A stretch of 64,000 bases of DNA. Source: Robiginitomaculum_A sp036478535. GTDB lineage: Bacteria; Pseudomonadota; Alphaproteobacteria; Caulobacterales; Maricaulaceae. Shown one piece after another: positions 17,249 to 24,599 of the stretch (its first letter is position 1; each line of letters starts with the position of its first letter). Below the pieces are notes generated by a model. That model searched no databases. It was not told where the DNA came from and worked only from the letters and a program-made list of their open reading frames with translations. The stretch spans positions 992,001 to 1,056,000 of the forward strand of contig OZ245059.1 of the NCBI GenBank assembly GCA_965224735.1, written 5' to 3'. The position numbers were made by a program, and so were the translations under genes.

Positions 17249-19231
17249 ATGAAACGCAATTTATTCAACACATCACTTTTATTTCCAGCCCTTTTATCTC
17301 CAGTATTATTAGGCGCACTTCTTCTGACGGCAGGCTGTGCCTCAACCGCAACGGGAAGGGCAAATTCTGCGGTTTTACTAAAAACCCAAGCCGAAACCCT
17401 GCAAGTCAAAGCGCCAATGGGTAGTGTGCTCACAATTATTCGTTACCCAGCTGTTGTCGAAACAGCAGCGCGGGATAAATACATAGAAGCCTTTACAAAC
17501 GCACCCATAAACGGGGCTGTTTCTGGTAATGCACATGGCGACCCTGATACGGGAACGATTGCTGATAGCGTTATTGTAAAGTCCAATTATTTTGCGCTTT
17601 CGCTTTATAAAGAATTGGTTGAGCGCATGCCCGAGCATTCTGTCTTGCTTTCCCCGCACGCAGTGAAGCTGGCCAAAGATGGCTCTCTCACCTCGGAACC
17701 AATTACCAAAGCTGAAAGCCTTGGCAGCGCAACATTGATTGATTTTAGCATCTATTCTTTCCCTGACGCGGAAAAAATCATGGGCAACGTGCCGCTTACT
17801 TTTGGAGATTTGGTCACGCCCTTGGTTGTCGTGCGCACAGACCACCGCGCCGCGCCTGCAACGGATGGAGTTTTGCTTGCCAGTGCTCCGCTTTTAACCC
17901 AAACGGCGGGGCAAGGCGAACGCACAACGATGAAGTCTATGGTAGCGATTGAAGCTGGTAAATTTGATACAGATACGCCCGAGCTTACCTTCATTTCTTA
18001 CCTGTCTAAAAAAGCAGGGGCACGGGTGGCTTCTGGGCCATTGGCATTCGGGCAGGATAAAAACCAGGTTCAGAACTATCCGCTTGAGAAAATTGTACTC
18101 AATAGGGAAGCTTTGCACCTGCTTGAAACAGATTCTAAAGACGATATCGACCCGCTTGAAAGCGCTTTTTCTAGCGCCTTTGCTGACCGTATTATTGCCA
18201 TACTAAATGATACGGATGTGGAAAAGGCCGTTATGATGCGCAAAGCCTCCGCCATATCAAAATTTGATTCTAGTCTAGCCGCACTAACTTTGGCAGGCTC
18301 TCCTGATGCAGATTATAAGGCGCGTCTTCGGTATGCTGAGCGGCTTTTAGAAGCAGAGAAAAAATATCTATCCGTGCAATCACTGCGTATCTATGACGGT
18401 ATTCATAACGGCGAAATGGGTGCACAGGTACGCGATATGCTTAAGGCTGAATATAGCATTTTAGAGCAAAGGCGTGCTCTTGCCCGCAAACAAAATATAG
18501 CCACAGCCGTCACTCTTTTGGGAGCGGTTGCAGCGGGCGCGGCCATAGCCAAGAGCGGAGGAGGAAAATATGATTTTGGCAAGGCTTTGCTTAATCAAAC
18601 CTTGGTTAATGCGGTACTTTTTTCGGCCACAAAGGCGTTTTTTTATAGACGCCAATCAGCAGCCGTTGGTAGTAATTATCTCTCCTCCATCGTTCCAGCC
18701 ATTGATGAGCAAACAAGTGTGCAGGTCAATTTGATCGACTCCAATGAAACCATTACGGCGATTAGATTTGAGGATTTGCAAGATAAATTACAATCACTTT
18801 ATAGAAAGAATCAACGCTCTTTGGACACTATTGCAACGCGCTGTGCGTATATGCCTGACAACGGTTCCCCCAAAGGAGCCTGGATGGGCGTATGCGAAAA
18901 TGGTTTGGCCGCTGGGCCAGGCACTGGCGTGTTGCGTAAAAGTGATGGTACGGCATTTGAATATTTTGGCGATGCTCAAAACGGCAAAGCAAATGGTGCT
19001 GGCTATATGATTTATCACGAGCTAAAAGGTAGTTACAGCGTTGAAGGTAATTTCACAAATGGTAAACCTGATGGGGTGATGCGGGTTACCAAAGCTGGTC
19101 ACCCTGATGTGCTTCGTCGATACACGTCTGGTCAGGATATGGGCGCAGCGCCTAGCGGCGCTAAAATTAATTCGCCTTTTGATATCGCAACTATGCACAT
19201 ACTGCCAGCCAAAAAAATAGCGAGATTGTAA
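17249..19231 (+). CDS. Large lipoprotein, first gene of the VWA/TolQ operon
   Basis: ATG 17249 follows TTAGGA by six bases. The 660-residue product has a lipoprotein signal ending in LLLTAGC, so it is lipid-anchored, probably in the outer membrane. I do not recognise the long middle. One hydrophobic patch (IATAVTLLGAVAAGAAIA) and a predicted helical stretch with YRKNQRSLDTIATRC are visible. The C-terminal 130 residues contain GAWMGVCENGLAAGPGTGVL, GKANGAGYMIYHE and YSVEGNFTNGKPDGVM, which resemble MORN-type repeats. One base separates its stop from the next gene. It may be the outer-membrane end of an envelope complex (inference). Confidence 0.78.
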   Translation: MKRNLFNTSLLFPALLSPVLLGALLLTAGCASTATGRANSAVLLKTQAETLQVKAPMGSVLTIIRYPAVVETAARDKYIEAFTNAPINGAVSGNAHGDPDTGTIADSVIVKSNYFALSLYKELVERMPEHSVLLSPHAVKLAKDGSLTSEPITKAESLGSATLIDFSIYSFPDAEKIMGNVPLTFGDLVTPLVVVRTDHRAAPATDGVLLASAPLLTQTAGQGERTTMKSMVAIEAGKFDTDTPELTFISYLSKKAGARVASGPLAFGQDKNQVQNYPLEKIVLNREALHLLETDSKDDIDPLESAFSSAFADRIIAILNDTDVEKAVMMRKASAISKFDSSLAALTLAGSPDADYKARLRYAERLLEAEKKYLSVQSLRIYDGIHNGEMGAQVRDMLKAEYSILEQRRALARKQNIATAVTLLGAVAAGAAIAKSGGGKYDFGKALLNQTLVNAVLFSATKAFFYRRQSAAVGSNYLSSIVPAIDEQTSVQVNLIDSNETITAIRFEDLQDKLQSLYRKNQRSLDTIATRCAYMPDNGSPKGAWMGVCENGLAAGPGTGVLRKSDGTAFEYFGDAQNGKANGAGYMIYHELKGSYSVEGNFTNGKPDGVMRVTKAGHPDVLRRYTSGQDMGAAPSGAKINSPFDIATMHILPAKKIARL

Positions 19232-19232
19232 G

Positions 19233-20090
19233 GTGCGCAGAGTTTTTCTTTCTATTTTTGCGGTAAGTACCATGTTTAGCGCGCCAGTTAGCGCACAAAT
19301 TATGGCGAGTCAAAATCAGGATATTGTGCAAAATCAGGGTATTGCGCAAAATCAGGGTATTGCAAAGCCTGCCTCTCGTTTGCAAGAACAATGCATTCAT
19401 GTTATATCTGGCTTTCCCTCCAAAGACCAAGGTGTGCGCTATCAGTTTTTTCGTTTAGTAAAATCGTTGGCAAAAGATGCACGTCCAGAATTTAAGACTG
19501 CGCTTACAAATTATAGCGATGCAACGGTAAGCGCTAGGACACCTGTATCCAAAGTCATTGAAGGCATAGCAAACCCGGTTTTACGGCAAGCCGAGCCAAG
19601 GCTTGTTATTGGGCAGGCTGCTTATTTGATTGACTTTGCCCAAAACTGCGCTGGGGCAATCAATGGCCAAATAGCCAGTCTCCAAGCCTATGACGCTGAT
19701 TTAAAAAATGCAAAATTCAATGCTGTGATTGATCAAGATGCTTTGTTTTTGCGCCAGATTATTTTGGATGCTCTTTATAGCCAAAATGCGCAGACGGATT
19801 CCATGCACGGCGCTGCTGTCACGGCTTATGCGCGCGCACTTGTCAATACGCGTGACAGGATAGAGTTCACAAGTTTCAATGCGGTTGTGAGTGATTTGGA
19901 AGCGCTTTATATGGGCGATTTGGACAAACGCCTTGCCAAGTCAAATGATTTAGCAAATAGCGAAATGGATAGGGAAATCCTTGATAATTCTGTGGAGCTT
20001 TCAAACGATTACAATGAGACTTTGAAAGCTCAGGAGAAACAGAGAAGCTTATATACGCTTATCAATATCCTCAATGGCTATGGAAACTAG
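19233..20090 (+). CDS. Periplasmic helical protein of the VWA/TolQ operon
   Basis: The gene starts at GTG 19233, one base after the previous stop. The 285-residue product has a signal peptide (RRVFLSIFAVSTMFSAPVSA). A short repeated stretch follows, where a 15-18-bp DNA unit around CAAAATCAGGGTATTG is present three times, giving QNQGIAQNQGIA. The remaining ~240 residues look mainly helical, with RLQEQCIHVISGFPSKDQG, LRQAEPRLVIGQAAYLIDFAQNC and a charged C-terminus. I recognise no family. Its position between the lipoprotein and the VWA anchors suggests a periplasmic adaptor. Confidence 0.72.
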   Translation: MRRVFLSIFAVSTMFSAPVSAQIMASQNQDIVQNQGIAQNQGIAKPASRLQEQCIHVISGFPSKDQGVRYQFFRLVKSLAKDARPEFKTALTNYSDATVSARTPVSKVIEGIANPVLRQAEPRLVIGQAAYLIDFAQNCAGAINGQIASLQAYDADLKNAKFNAVIDQDALFLRQIILDALYSQNAQTDSMHGAAVTAYARALVNTRDRIEFTSFNAVVSDLEALYMGDLDKRLAKSNDLANSEMDREILDNSVELSNDYNETLKAQEKQRSLYTLINILNGYGN

Positions 20091-20095
20091 GCTCT

Positions 20096-21034
20096 ATGCG
20101 GGCGCGCAGGCATAACATTTCTGTTTTTTCTATTTCGGCTCTTGATTTGTTTGCTGCTGCCTTGGGCGCATTCATTTTGATTGTCTTGGTGTTGTTCCCA
20201 TATTACCGCCTTGGCGGTACAGACCAGTCTATGGAAGAGCTAGAAGACTTGGTGCAAAAGCGCCGTTTTGCTGCCAATTCATCGCAAACGGAAATGGCTA
20301 AAATTCGTGCCATTCGCGCCGAAATCCGCCTCATGGACGCGCACTATAAATCCACTCAAGACAATATGTCGACGGTGCAGGCGAAAATTTTAGAAGTGCA
20401 AAAGCAAACGGCTGCAATAGAAATTCCCAAGCCGCCGCCAATTCCAAAACCGATCCCAGAGCCTGAACCAATCCCAGATCCACCGCGCAGCGTTAATACG
20501 GGCGCTGAGTTTTCCATTTTGGGACTGGCCACGAGCAAGAAAAAAATTGCTATTGTTGTGGATATGTCAGGCTCTATGGACGAGCACACGGGCGCTGTGA
20601 TAGCGGCGGTTAATGAAGTCCTTGATCAGATGGAACCTGACTATAGTTTCGTTATTATGGGATATCGGGGCGGGCCGACCTATGACATGTTTCCGCGCTC
20701 GGGCCGTATGACATCTGCAAGTGCGGCGAGGCTTAGTGAGGCTAGGCACTTTGTTGCAGGCATGCCGCGCCGTTTTGGCGGCGGCACGCCTACCCAAAAT
20801 GCCTTGGTGCGCGCGCTCAATCTTAAACCAGAGGCGATTATCTTAATGAGTGATGGCGCGCCAGATGACGGGGAACCTGGATTGATCATAAAAAAGATAA
20901 CCACTCGAAATCGTGGCAAAACAGAAATACATACGGTCGCCATTGGGAATTATACCCAAAACCGTAATTTAACTTTATTTTTACAAGAACTTGCTTTGAG
21001 CAATAACGGCGATTTTGTTGGCAGATCAAGATGA
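20096..21034 (+). CDS. TolR/MotB-like membrane anchor with VWA domain (intact MIDAS)
   Basis: The 312-residue protein has one N-terminal membrane segment at about residues 14-36 containing SALDLFAAALGAF, with an acidic residue (Asp17) inside the membrane as in MotB, TolR and ExbD. A coiled coil (44-106) and a Pro-rich linker (PKPPPIPKPIPEPEPIPDPP, 111-130) lead to a von Willebrand A domain from ~149. That domain has the complete metal site DMSGS (Asp156, Ser158, Ser160) and later ILMSDGAPDD. The VWA head would be periplasmic and bind a partner through a metal ion. It overlaps the next gene by four bases (ATGA), and that gene is its paralogue. Confidence 0.85.
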   Translation: MRARRHNISVFSISALDLFAAALGAFILIVLVLFPYYRLGGTDQSMEELEDLVQKRRFAANSSQTEMAKIRAIRAEIRLMDAHYKSTQDNMSTVQAKILEVQKQTAAIEIPKPPPIPKPIPEPEPIPDPPRSVNTGAEFSILGLATSKKKIAIVVDMSGSMDEHTGAVIAAVNEVLDQMEPDYSFVIMGYRGGPTYDMFPRSGRMTSASAARLSEARHFVAGMPRRFGGGTPTQNALVRALNLKPEAIILMSDGAPDDGEPGLIIKKITTRNRGKTEIHTVAIGNYTQNRNLTLFLQELALSNNGDFVGRSR

Positions 21035-22002
21035 AGCGCCGTTCCAAAGACATTGAGATTTTCTCGCTCTCCGCCATTGATTTATTCGCGGCGGCCATGG
21101 GCGCTTTTGCGCTGCTCACCATTGTGCTTATGCCGTATTACCAAAAAGAAATTCAGGAACGTACACCTGAAAACGCGCTTGCAGACCTTGCGCGCGCGGC
21201 CCAGACAAGCGCTGTGGACATGAAGGACAAACGCAAGGCATTGGAGGCCAAGCGCTCTGCATCTAGTGCCAATGTGTCAAAAATAAAAAGTCAAGCTGAT
21301 AAACTTTTGGCACAGTTGCGCGCTGCCGAAGCTGCCCTGAAAGAGAAAAAAGCACTGGCTGAGCGCGCCGTTATTGTGCCCGAGCCTATTGAGAAAAAGC
21401 CAGCCCCTACGCCAAAGAAAATTATTTCTTCATTTCGGTTTCTTGGCATGAAAACAAGTAAGGATGATATTGTTATCGCCCTTGATATGAACCGTTGTAT
21501 GGGGGGGCATGAAGCTTCGGTTGAGCGCGCTGTGGAGCGAATCATCGATTCACTGCAAGATAGTCACGCCCTAAAAGTTGTGGGTTTTCAGCAAACTGAT
21601 GCTGGCCCGCATATGCGCGCTTGGCCAAGTGATGGGCGCCTTCGCCGCGTCAATGCACAAAGCCGGGCCGAAGCTGGGCGTTTTACCAAAAACCTAACAC
21701 AACAATTTGGCGGCTCTGCATCTATGCTTAATGCTTTTGAGGCGCTGTTATCAGGGCCTGGGCAAGCCATTTTTTTGGTGAGCGATGGCCTCCCTAATCC
21801 GCGAGCCAATAATGGCTTAACGCCAGATAGGCTCGCGCGCCAGATAACGCGTATCAACGCTGGGCGTAAAGAAATACACACTGTTATTGTTGGGAATTAT
21901 TTTGATTATGATGGTACGGTTGAGTTTATGGAAAAACTCGCCCGTGATAATCATGGACAATTTATGGCGCTTGCTTCACCTGCTAAAGGTGTGTGCGATT
22001 GA
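21031..22002 (+). CDS. TolR/MotB-like membrane anchor with VWA domain (degenerate MIDAS)
   Basis: A paralogue of the preceding protein with the same layout: membrane segment with SAIDLFAAMGAF-like sequence and Asp17, a long Lys/Ala-rich coiled coil (~45-112), a short Pro linker, and a VWA domain from ~145. The metal site reads DMNRC (Asp152, Asn154, Cys156) in place of DxSxS, so metal binding is probably lost, while the later FLVSDGLPNP strand is kept. One active and one degenerate copy suggests a heterodimer like the two-chain anchors of ion-driven motors (inference). It is translationally coupled to the previous gene. Confidence 0.85.
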   Translation: MKRRSKDIEIFSLSAIDLFAAAMGAFALLTIVLMPYYQKEIQERTPENALADLARAAQTSAVDMKDKRKALEAKRSASSANVSKIKSQADKLLAQLRAAEAALKEKKALAERAVIVPEPIEKKPAPTPKKIISSFRFLGMKTSKDDIVIALDMNRCMGGHEASVERAVERIIDSLQDSHALKVVGFQQTDAGPHMRAWPSDGRLRRVNAQSRAEAGRFTKNLTQQFGGSASMLNAFEALLSGPGQAIFLVSDGLPNPRANNGLTPDRLARQITRINAGRKEIHTVIVGNYFDYDGTVEFMEKLARDNHGQFMALASPAKGVCD

Positions 22003-22035
22003 TTATTATGGTAAGGTTAGCTAAGGACTATAGAT

Positions 22036-22818
22036 ATGAATAATAATTCTGAATTTTGGAAACGCATTTTTGTTTTTCTTATCTCGATTGTCGCTACAAT
22101 CGTGGTAATCGGCATAATCCGCGTTGCAGGTTCGCCAGCGGTCAAAGAAATATTACTGGATTCTGATGCCAGTTTTTGGCCGTTTACCATTCAAAACATA
22201 ATGTGGGTGGCGATGTTTATTGGTCTTGGAGAGCTGTTTCTTAGGTGGAGTTCTGCCAGTGATGAAGAAAACCAACTTAAGCGCGGTTATCTTCCCACCA
22301 CAGGAAAAATGCTCACGCCAGACGTGCTTGCAAAAATTCGCAAAGGGATTATCGGGCGGCGCTTTGGCAAACAAAGTTTCCTGCCGCGTATGATTTTGCG
22401 CACGATCGACCAATACACGGTGAGCAAGAAAGAAGATCAAGCCATATCGGTGCTCAACTCGTCACTCGAACTTTATATGCACGAAATTGACCTGCGCTAC
22501 TCAACCATGCGCTATCTAACATGGCTTATCCCTTCCTTAGGGTTTATCGGTACGGTGATGGGGATTATGTTTGCTCTGCAATATGCGGGCGTTCCAGCCA
22601 ATGCAGAAGCCGAGGATTTTCTCTATCAGGTTACCGATAGGCTCGGCGTTGCTTTCACAACTACTTTACTTGCGCTTATTATGTCCGCGATTATTGTGCT
22701 GATACAATCCTTGGTGCAAGCCAAGGAAGAACGCGCCCTGAACGAGGCTGGCCAATATTGCCTTGATAATCTTATCCTGCGTCTTGGAGCTGGCCACAGC
22801 AGTGGAGACACACAATGA
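22036..22818 (+). CDS. MotA/TolQ/ExbB-family proton channel subunit
   Basis: The 260-residue protein has hydrophobic segments at about 10-31, 47-70, 160-183 and 203-228. The third contains IPSLGFIGTVMGI, the family's GxxGTVxG motif. The fourth, LGVAFTTTLLALIMSAIIVLI, carries the conserved threonines that line the proton path. A cytoplasmic helical stretch (~75-155) lies between the second and third. Such proteins form pentamers around a dimer of TolR/MotB-like anchors and use proton flow to move them. Here the anchors are the two VWA proteins just upstream. The gene overlaps the FGE-like gene by four bases. Confidence 0.9.
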   Translation: MNNNSEFWKRIFVFLISIVATIVVIGIIRVAGSPAVKEILLDSDASFWPFTIQNIMWVAMFIGLGELFLRWSSASDEENQLKRGYLPTTGKMLTPDVLAKIRKGIIGRRFGKQSFLPRMILRTIDQYTVSKKEDQAISVLNSSLELYMHEIDLRYSTMRYLTWLIPSLGFIGTVMGIMFALQYAGVPANAEAEDFLYQVTDRLGVAFTTTLLALIMSAIIVLIQSLVQAKEERALNEAGQYCLDNLILRLGAGHSSGDTQ

Positions 22819-24380
22819 GTGAGTGGCAACCGCCTCAAGATGGACCAAACAAAGACGGGTTTAACCCTGGCGAAGAACGCGCGCCTTTGCTACGCTGGGT
22901 TGTCGGGTTTCTCGCGCTTGCGATTGTCGCTACTGGCGCAATTTGGCTTGTGACAAAAGTCGTCATATCCGATGATATTCCGCAAATTGCAACAACGAAA
23001 ACCCCTGAAGTAAAGCCTGGCGATGAACCAGAGTCCGCCCCCAAAAAGATTAAAGATGATGAAGCTTGGGTTCTGGCTCTGGAAAAAGATACACTTGAAG
23101 GCTACCGTGAATATCTGGAGCAATTCCCCAAAGGAAAGCATGCGAGCGAAGCTCAAGCCGAGATCAATAAATATGATAATAAAGCATGGGTCAGCGCGCA
23201 AAGCCGCAATACGATTGCGGGTTATGAAGATTATCTAGAAGCCTGGCCTGAGGGGTTATACGCCAGTAAAGCGCGCGAGCTTATTGCCGAAATGAAAGCA
23301 AAGCGCGACGCCCTTGCCAAAGACGCTGCTGAGCGCGGCGCGCAAGAAGTGGCGGACTGGGAAAGCGCTGCGCGCTCCAATACTCTTGATGGTTACAATA
23401 AGTATCTTGGTAAACACCCTATAGGCAAGCATGCTGATGAAGCGCAAAAACGGATCAATAAATTAAAAGCCAGCGCCGCCGATCAAGCCGCGTGGGAGGG
23501 GGCTAAAGCGGCCAATACTGCAGCCGCTTATCAGCAATATTTAAACAGTTTCCCGCAAGGCGCTTATGTGGCGCAGGCCATAGCCGCTCTTGATAAATTA
23601 AAACCAAGGCCAGGCAAAACGTTTAAGGATTGCGCTGATTGCCCAGTAATGGTCAGCCTGCCTGCTGGCAATACGAATTTAGGCGCAGCGCAAGATGATC
23701 AATTAGCACGATCAAGTGAGAAACCCGCGCGGCCTGTGATTTTCACAAATTTGTACGCCATTGGTGTGAACGAAATCACATTCAAAGAATGGGACGCGTG
23801 CGTATCGGCGGGGAGCTGCAAAACAAAGCCGAATGATAATGGCTGGGGACGTGGTAATCGCCCCGTTATTAATATTAGCTGGGATGACGCGCGGGGTTAT
23901 GCGACTTGGCTGTCTGGCAAAACTGGATTTGCCTATTCCTTGCCAAGCGAAGCGCAGTGGGAATATGCCGCGCGCGGTGGTGATAAGGGCATTTGGGCAG
24001 GTGGCTCGACAGCGGCTCTCTGCGCCTTTGCCAATGGAGCGGGGCAAGAAAGCGGCCTTAAATGGGCCAATACTGCGTGTACGGATATTGCGAGTGACCG
24101 GACAATCCCATCTGGCACATTGGGCGCAAATGGGTTTGGCACCAAAGATATGATCGGGAATGTTAGCGAGTGGACACTCGACTGTAATACGCTCAACTTG
24201 CGCGACGCGCCCACTGATGGTAGCGCAGATTTGCGCGGCAGCTGTAATCAACGGGTAGCGCGCGGCGGGTCATGGTTCTCTGGCCCTGCGGATTTACGGT
24301 TTGCTTCTCGTCTTATGCTCAGGCGCGGCGATCGCAATGATTTCACAGGGTTTAGGCTTGTACGAAAGATCGATAACTAG
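22815..24380 (+). CDS. Membrane-anchored FGE-like (SUMF1) protein with four 40-residue repeats
   Basis: The 521-residue protein has a short cytoplasmic tail and a membrane anchor (~28-48). Four repeats of the form W-xx-A-xx-(N/D)T-xxx-Y-xx-YL-xxx-P-x-G-xx-A-xx-A follow (about 84-120, 124-160, 181-217, 226-262). From ~271 there is a formylglycine-generating-enzyme-type domain: KDCADCPVMVSLPAGN, RPVINISWDDARGYATWLS, LPSEAQWEYAARGG, DMIGNVSEW, RVARGGSWF and FTGFRLVRK. The catalytic cysteines of true sulfatase-activating enzymes are absent from the last strands (RFASRLMLRRGDRND), so it is probably a binding domain. The stop TAG is partly supplied by the inserted MITE. Confidence 0.88.
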   Translation: MSEWQPPQDGPNKDGFNPGEERAPLLRWVVGFLALAIVATGAIWLVTKVVISDDIPQIATTKTPEVKPGDEPESAPKKIKDDEAWVLALEKDTLEGYREYLEQFPKGKHASEAQAEINKYDNKAWVSAQSRNTIAGYEDYLEAWPEGLYASKARELIAEMKAKRDALAKDAAERGAQEVADWESAARSNTLDGYNKYLGKHPIGKHADEAQKRINKLKASAADQAAWEGAKAANTAAAYQQYLNSFPQGAYVAQAIAALDKLKPRPGKTFKDCADCPVMVSLPAGNTNLGAAQDDQLARSSEKPARPVIFTNLYAIGVNEITFKEWDACVSAGSCKTKPNDNGWGRGNRPVINISWDDARGYATWLSGKTGFAYSLPSEAQWEYAARGGDKGIWAGGSTAALCAFANGAGQESGLKWANTACTDIASDRTIPSGTLGANGFGTKDMIGNVSEWTLDCNTLNLRDAPTDGSADLRGSCNQRVARGGSWFSGPADLRFASRLMLRRGDRNDFTGFRLVRKIDN

Positions 24381-24528
24381 GTAGTGTACTGATAAATTCA
24401 GGTCGAAATGGAGCTAAATCTACTTCAATCTGCGTCGTCAAAGCACTTGGCTGGGCAATAAGCCTGACCTGCGCACTTTTCCTAGCGTATTTAGCTCCAT
24501 TTCGACCTGAATTTATGAGTACACTACC
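24380..24528. mobile_element. MITE-like element, copy 1 (149 bp)
   Basis: Inverted repeats of 40 bp (24380-24419 and 24489-24528, one mismatch at the twelfth base) begin GGTAGTGTACT and enclose 69 bp. TA flanks both ends, consistent with a 2-bp TA duplication as made by IS630/Tc-mariner-type or some IS5-group transposases. It holds no transposase gene. The left junction forms the TAG stop of the FGE-like gene. The hairpin may also act as a terminator. Confidence 0.85.
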
Positions 24529-24599
24529 TAACAAAACCGTAATAAAGATCGCCGAAATTATTCATGGTTCAGTCATATGCAATTTGCTATAAAAACCGC

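Noticed and set aside
17249..24380. Direct assignment of the TolQ/VWA operon to Zorya defence
   Set aside because: Zorya has an OmpA-type ZorB and ZorC/D/E effectors; none is present, and the anchors carry VWA domains instead.
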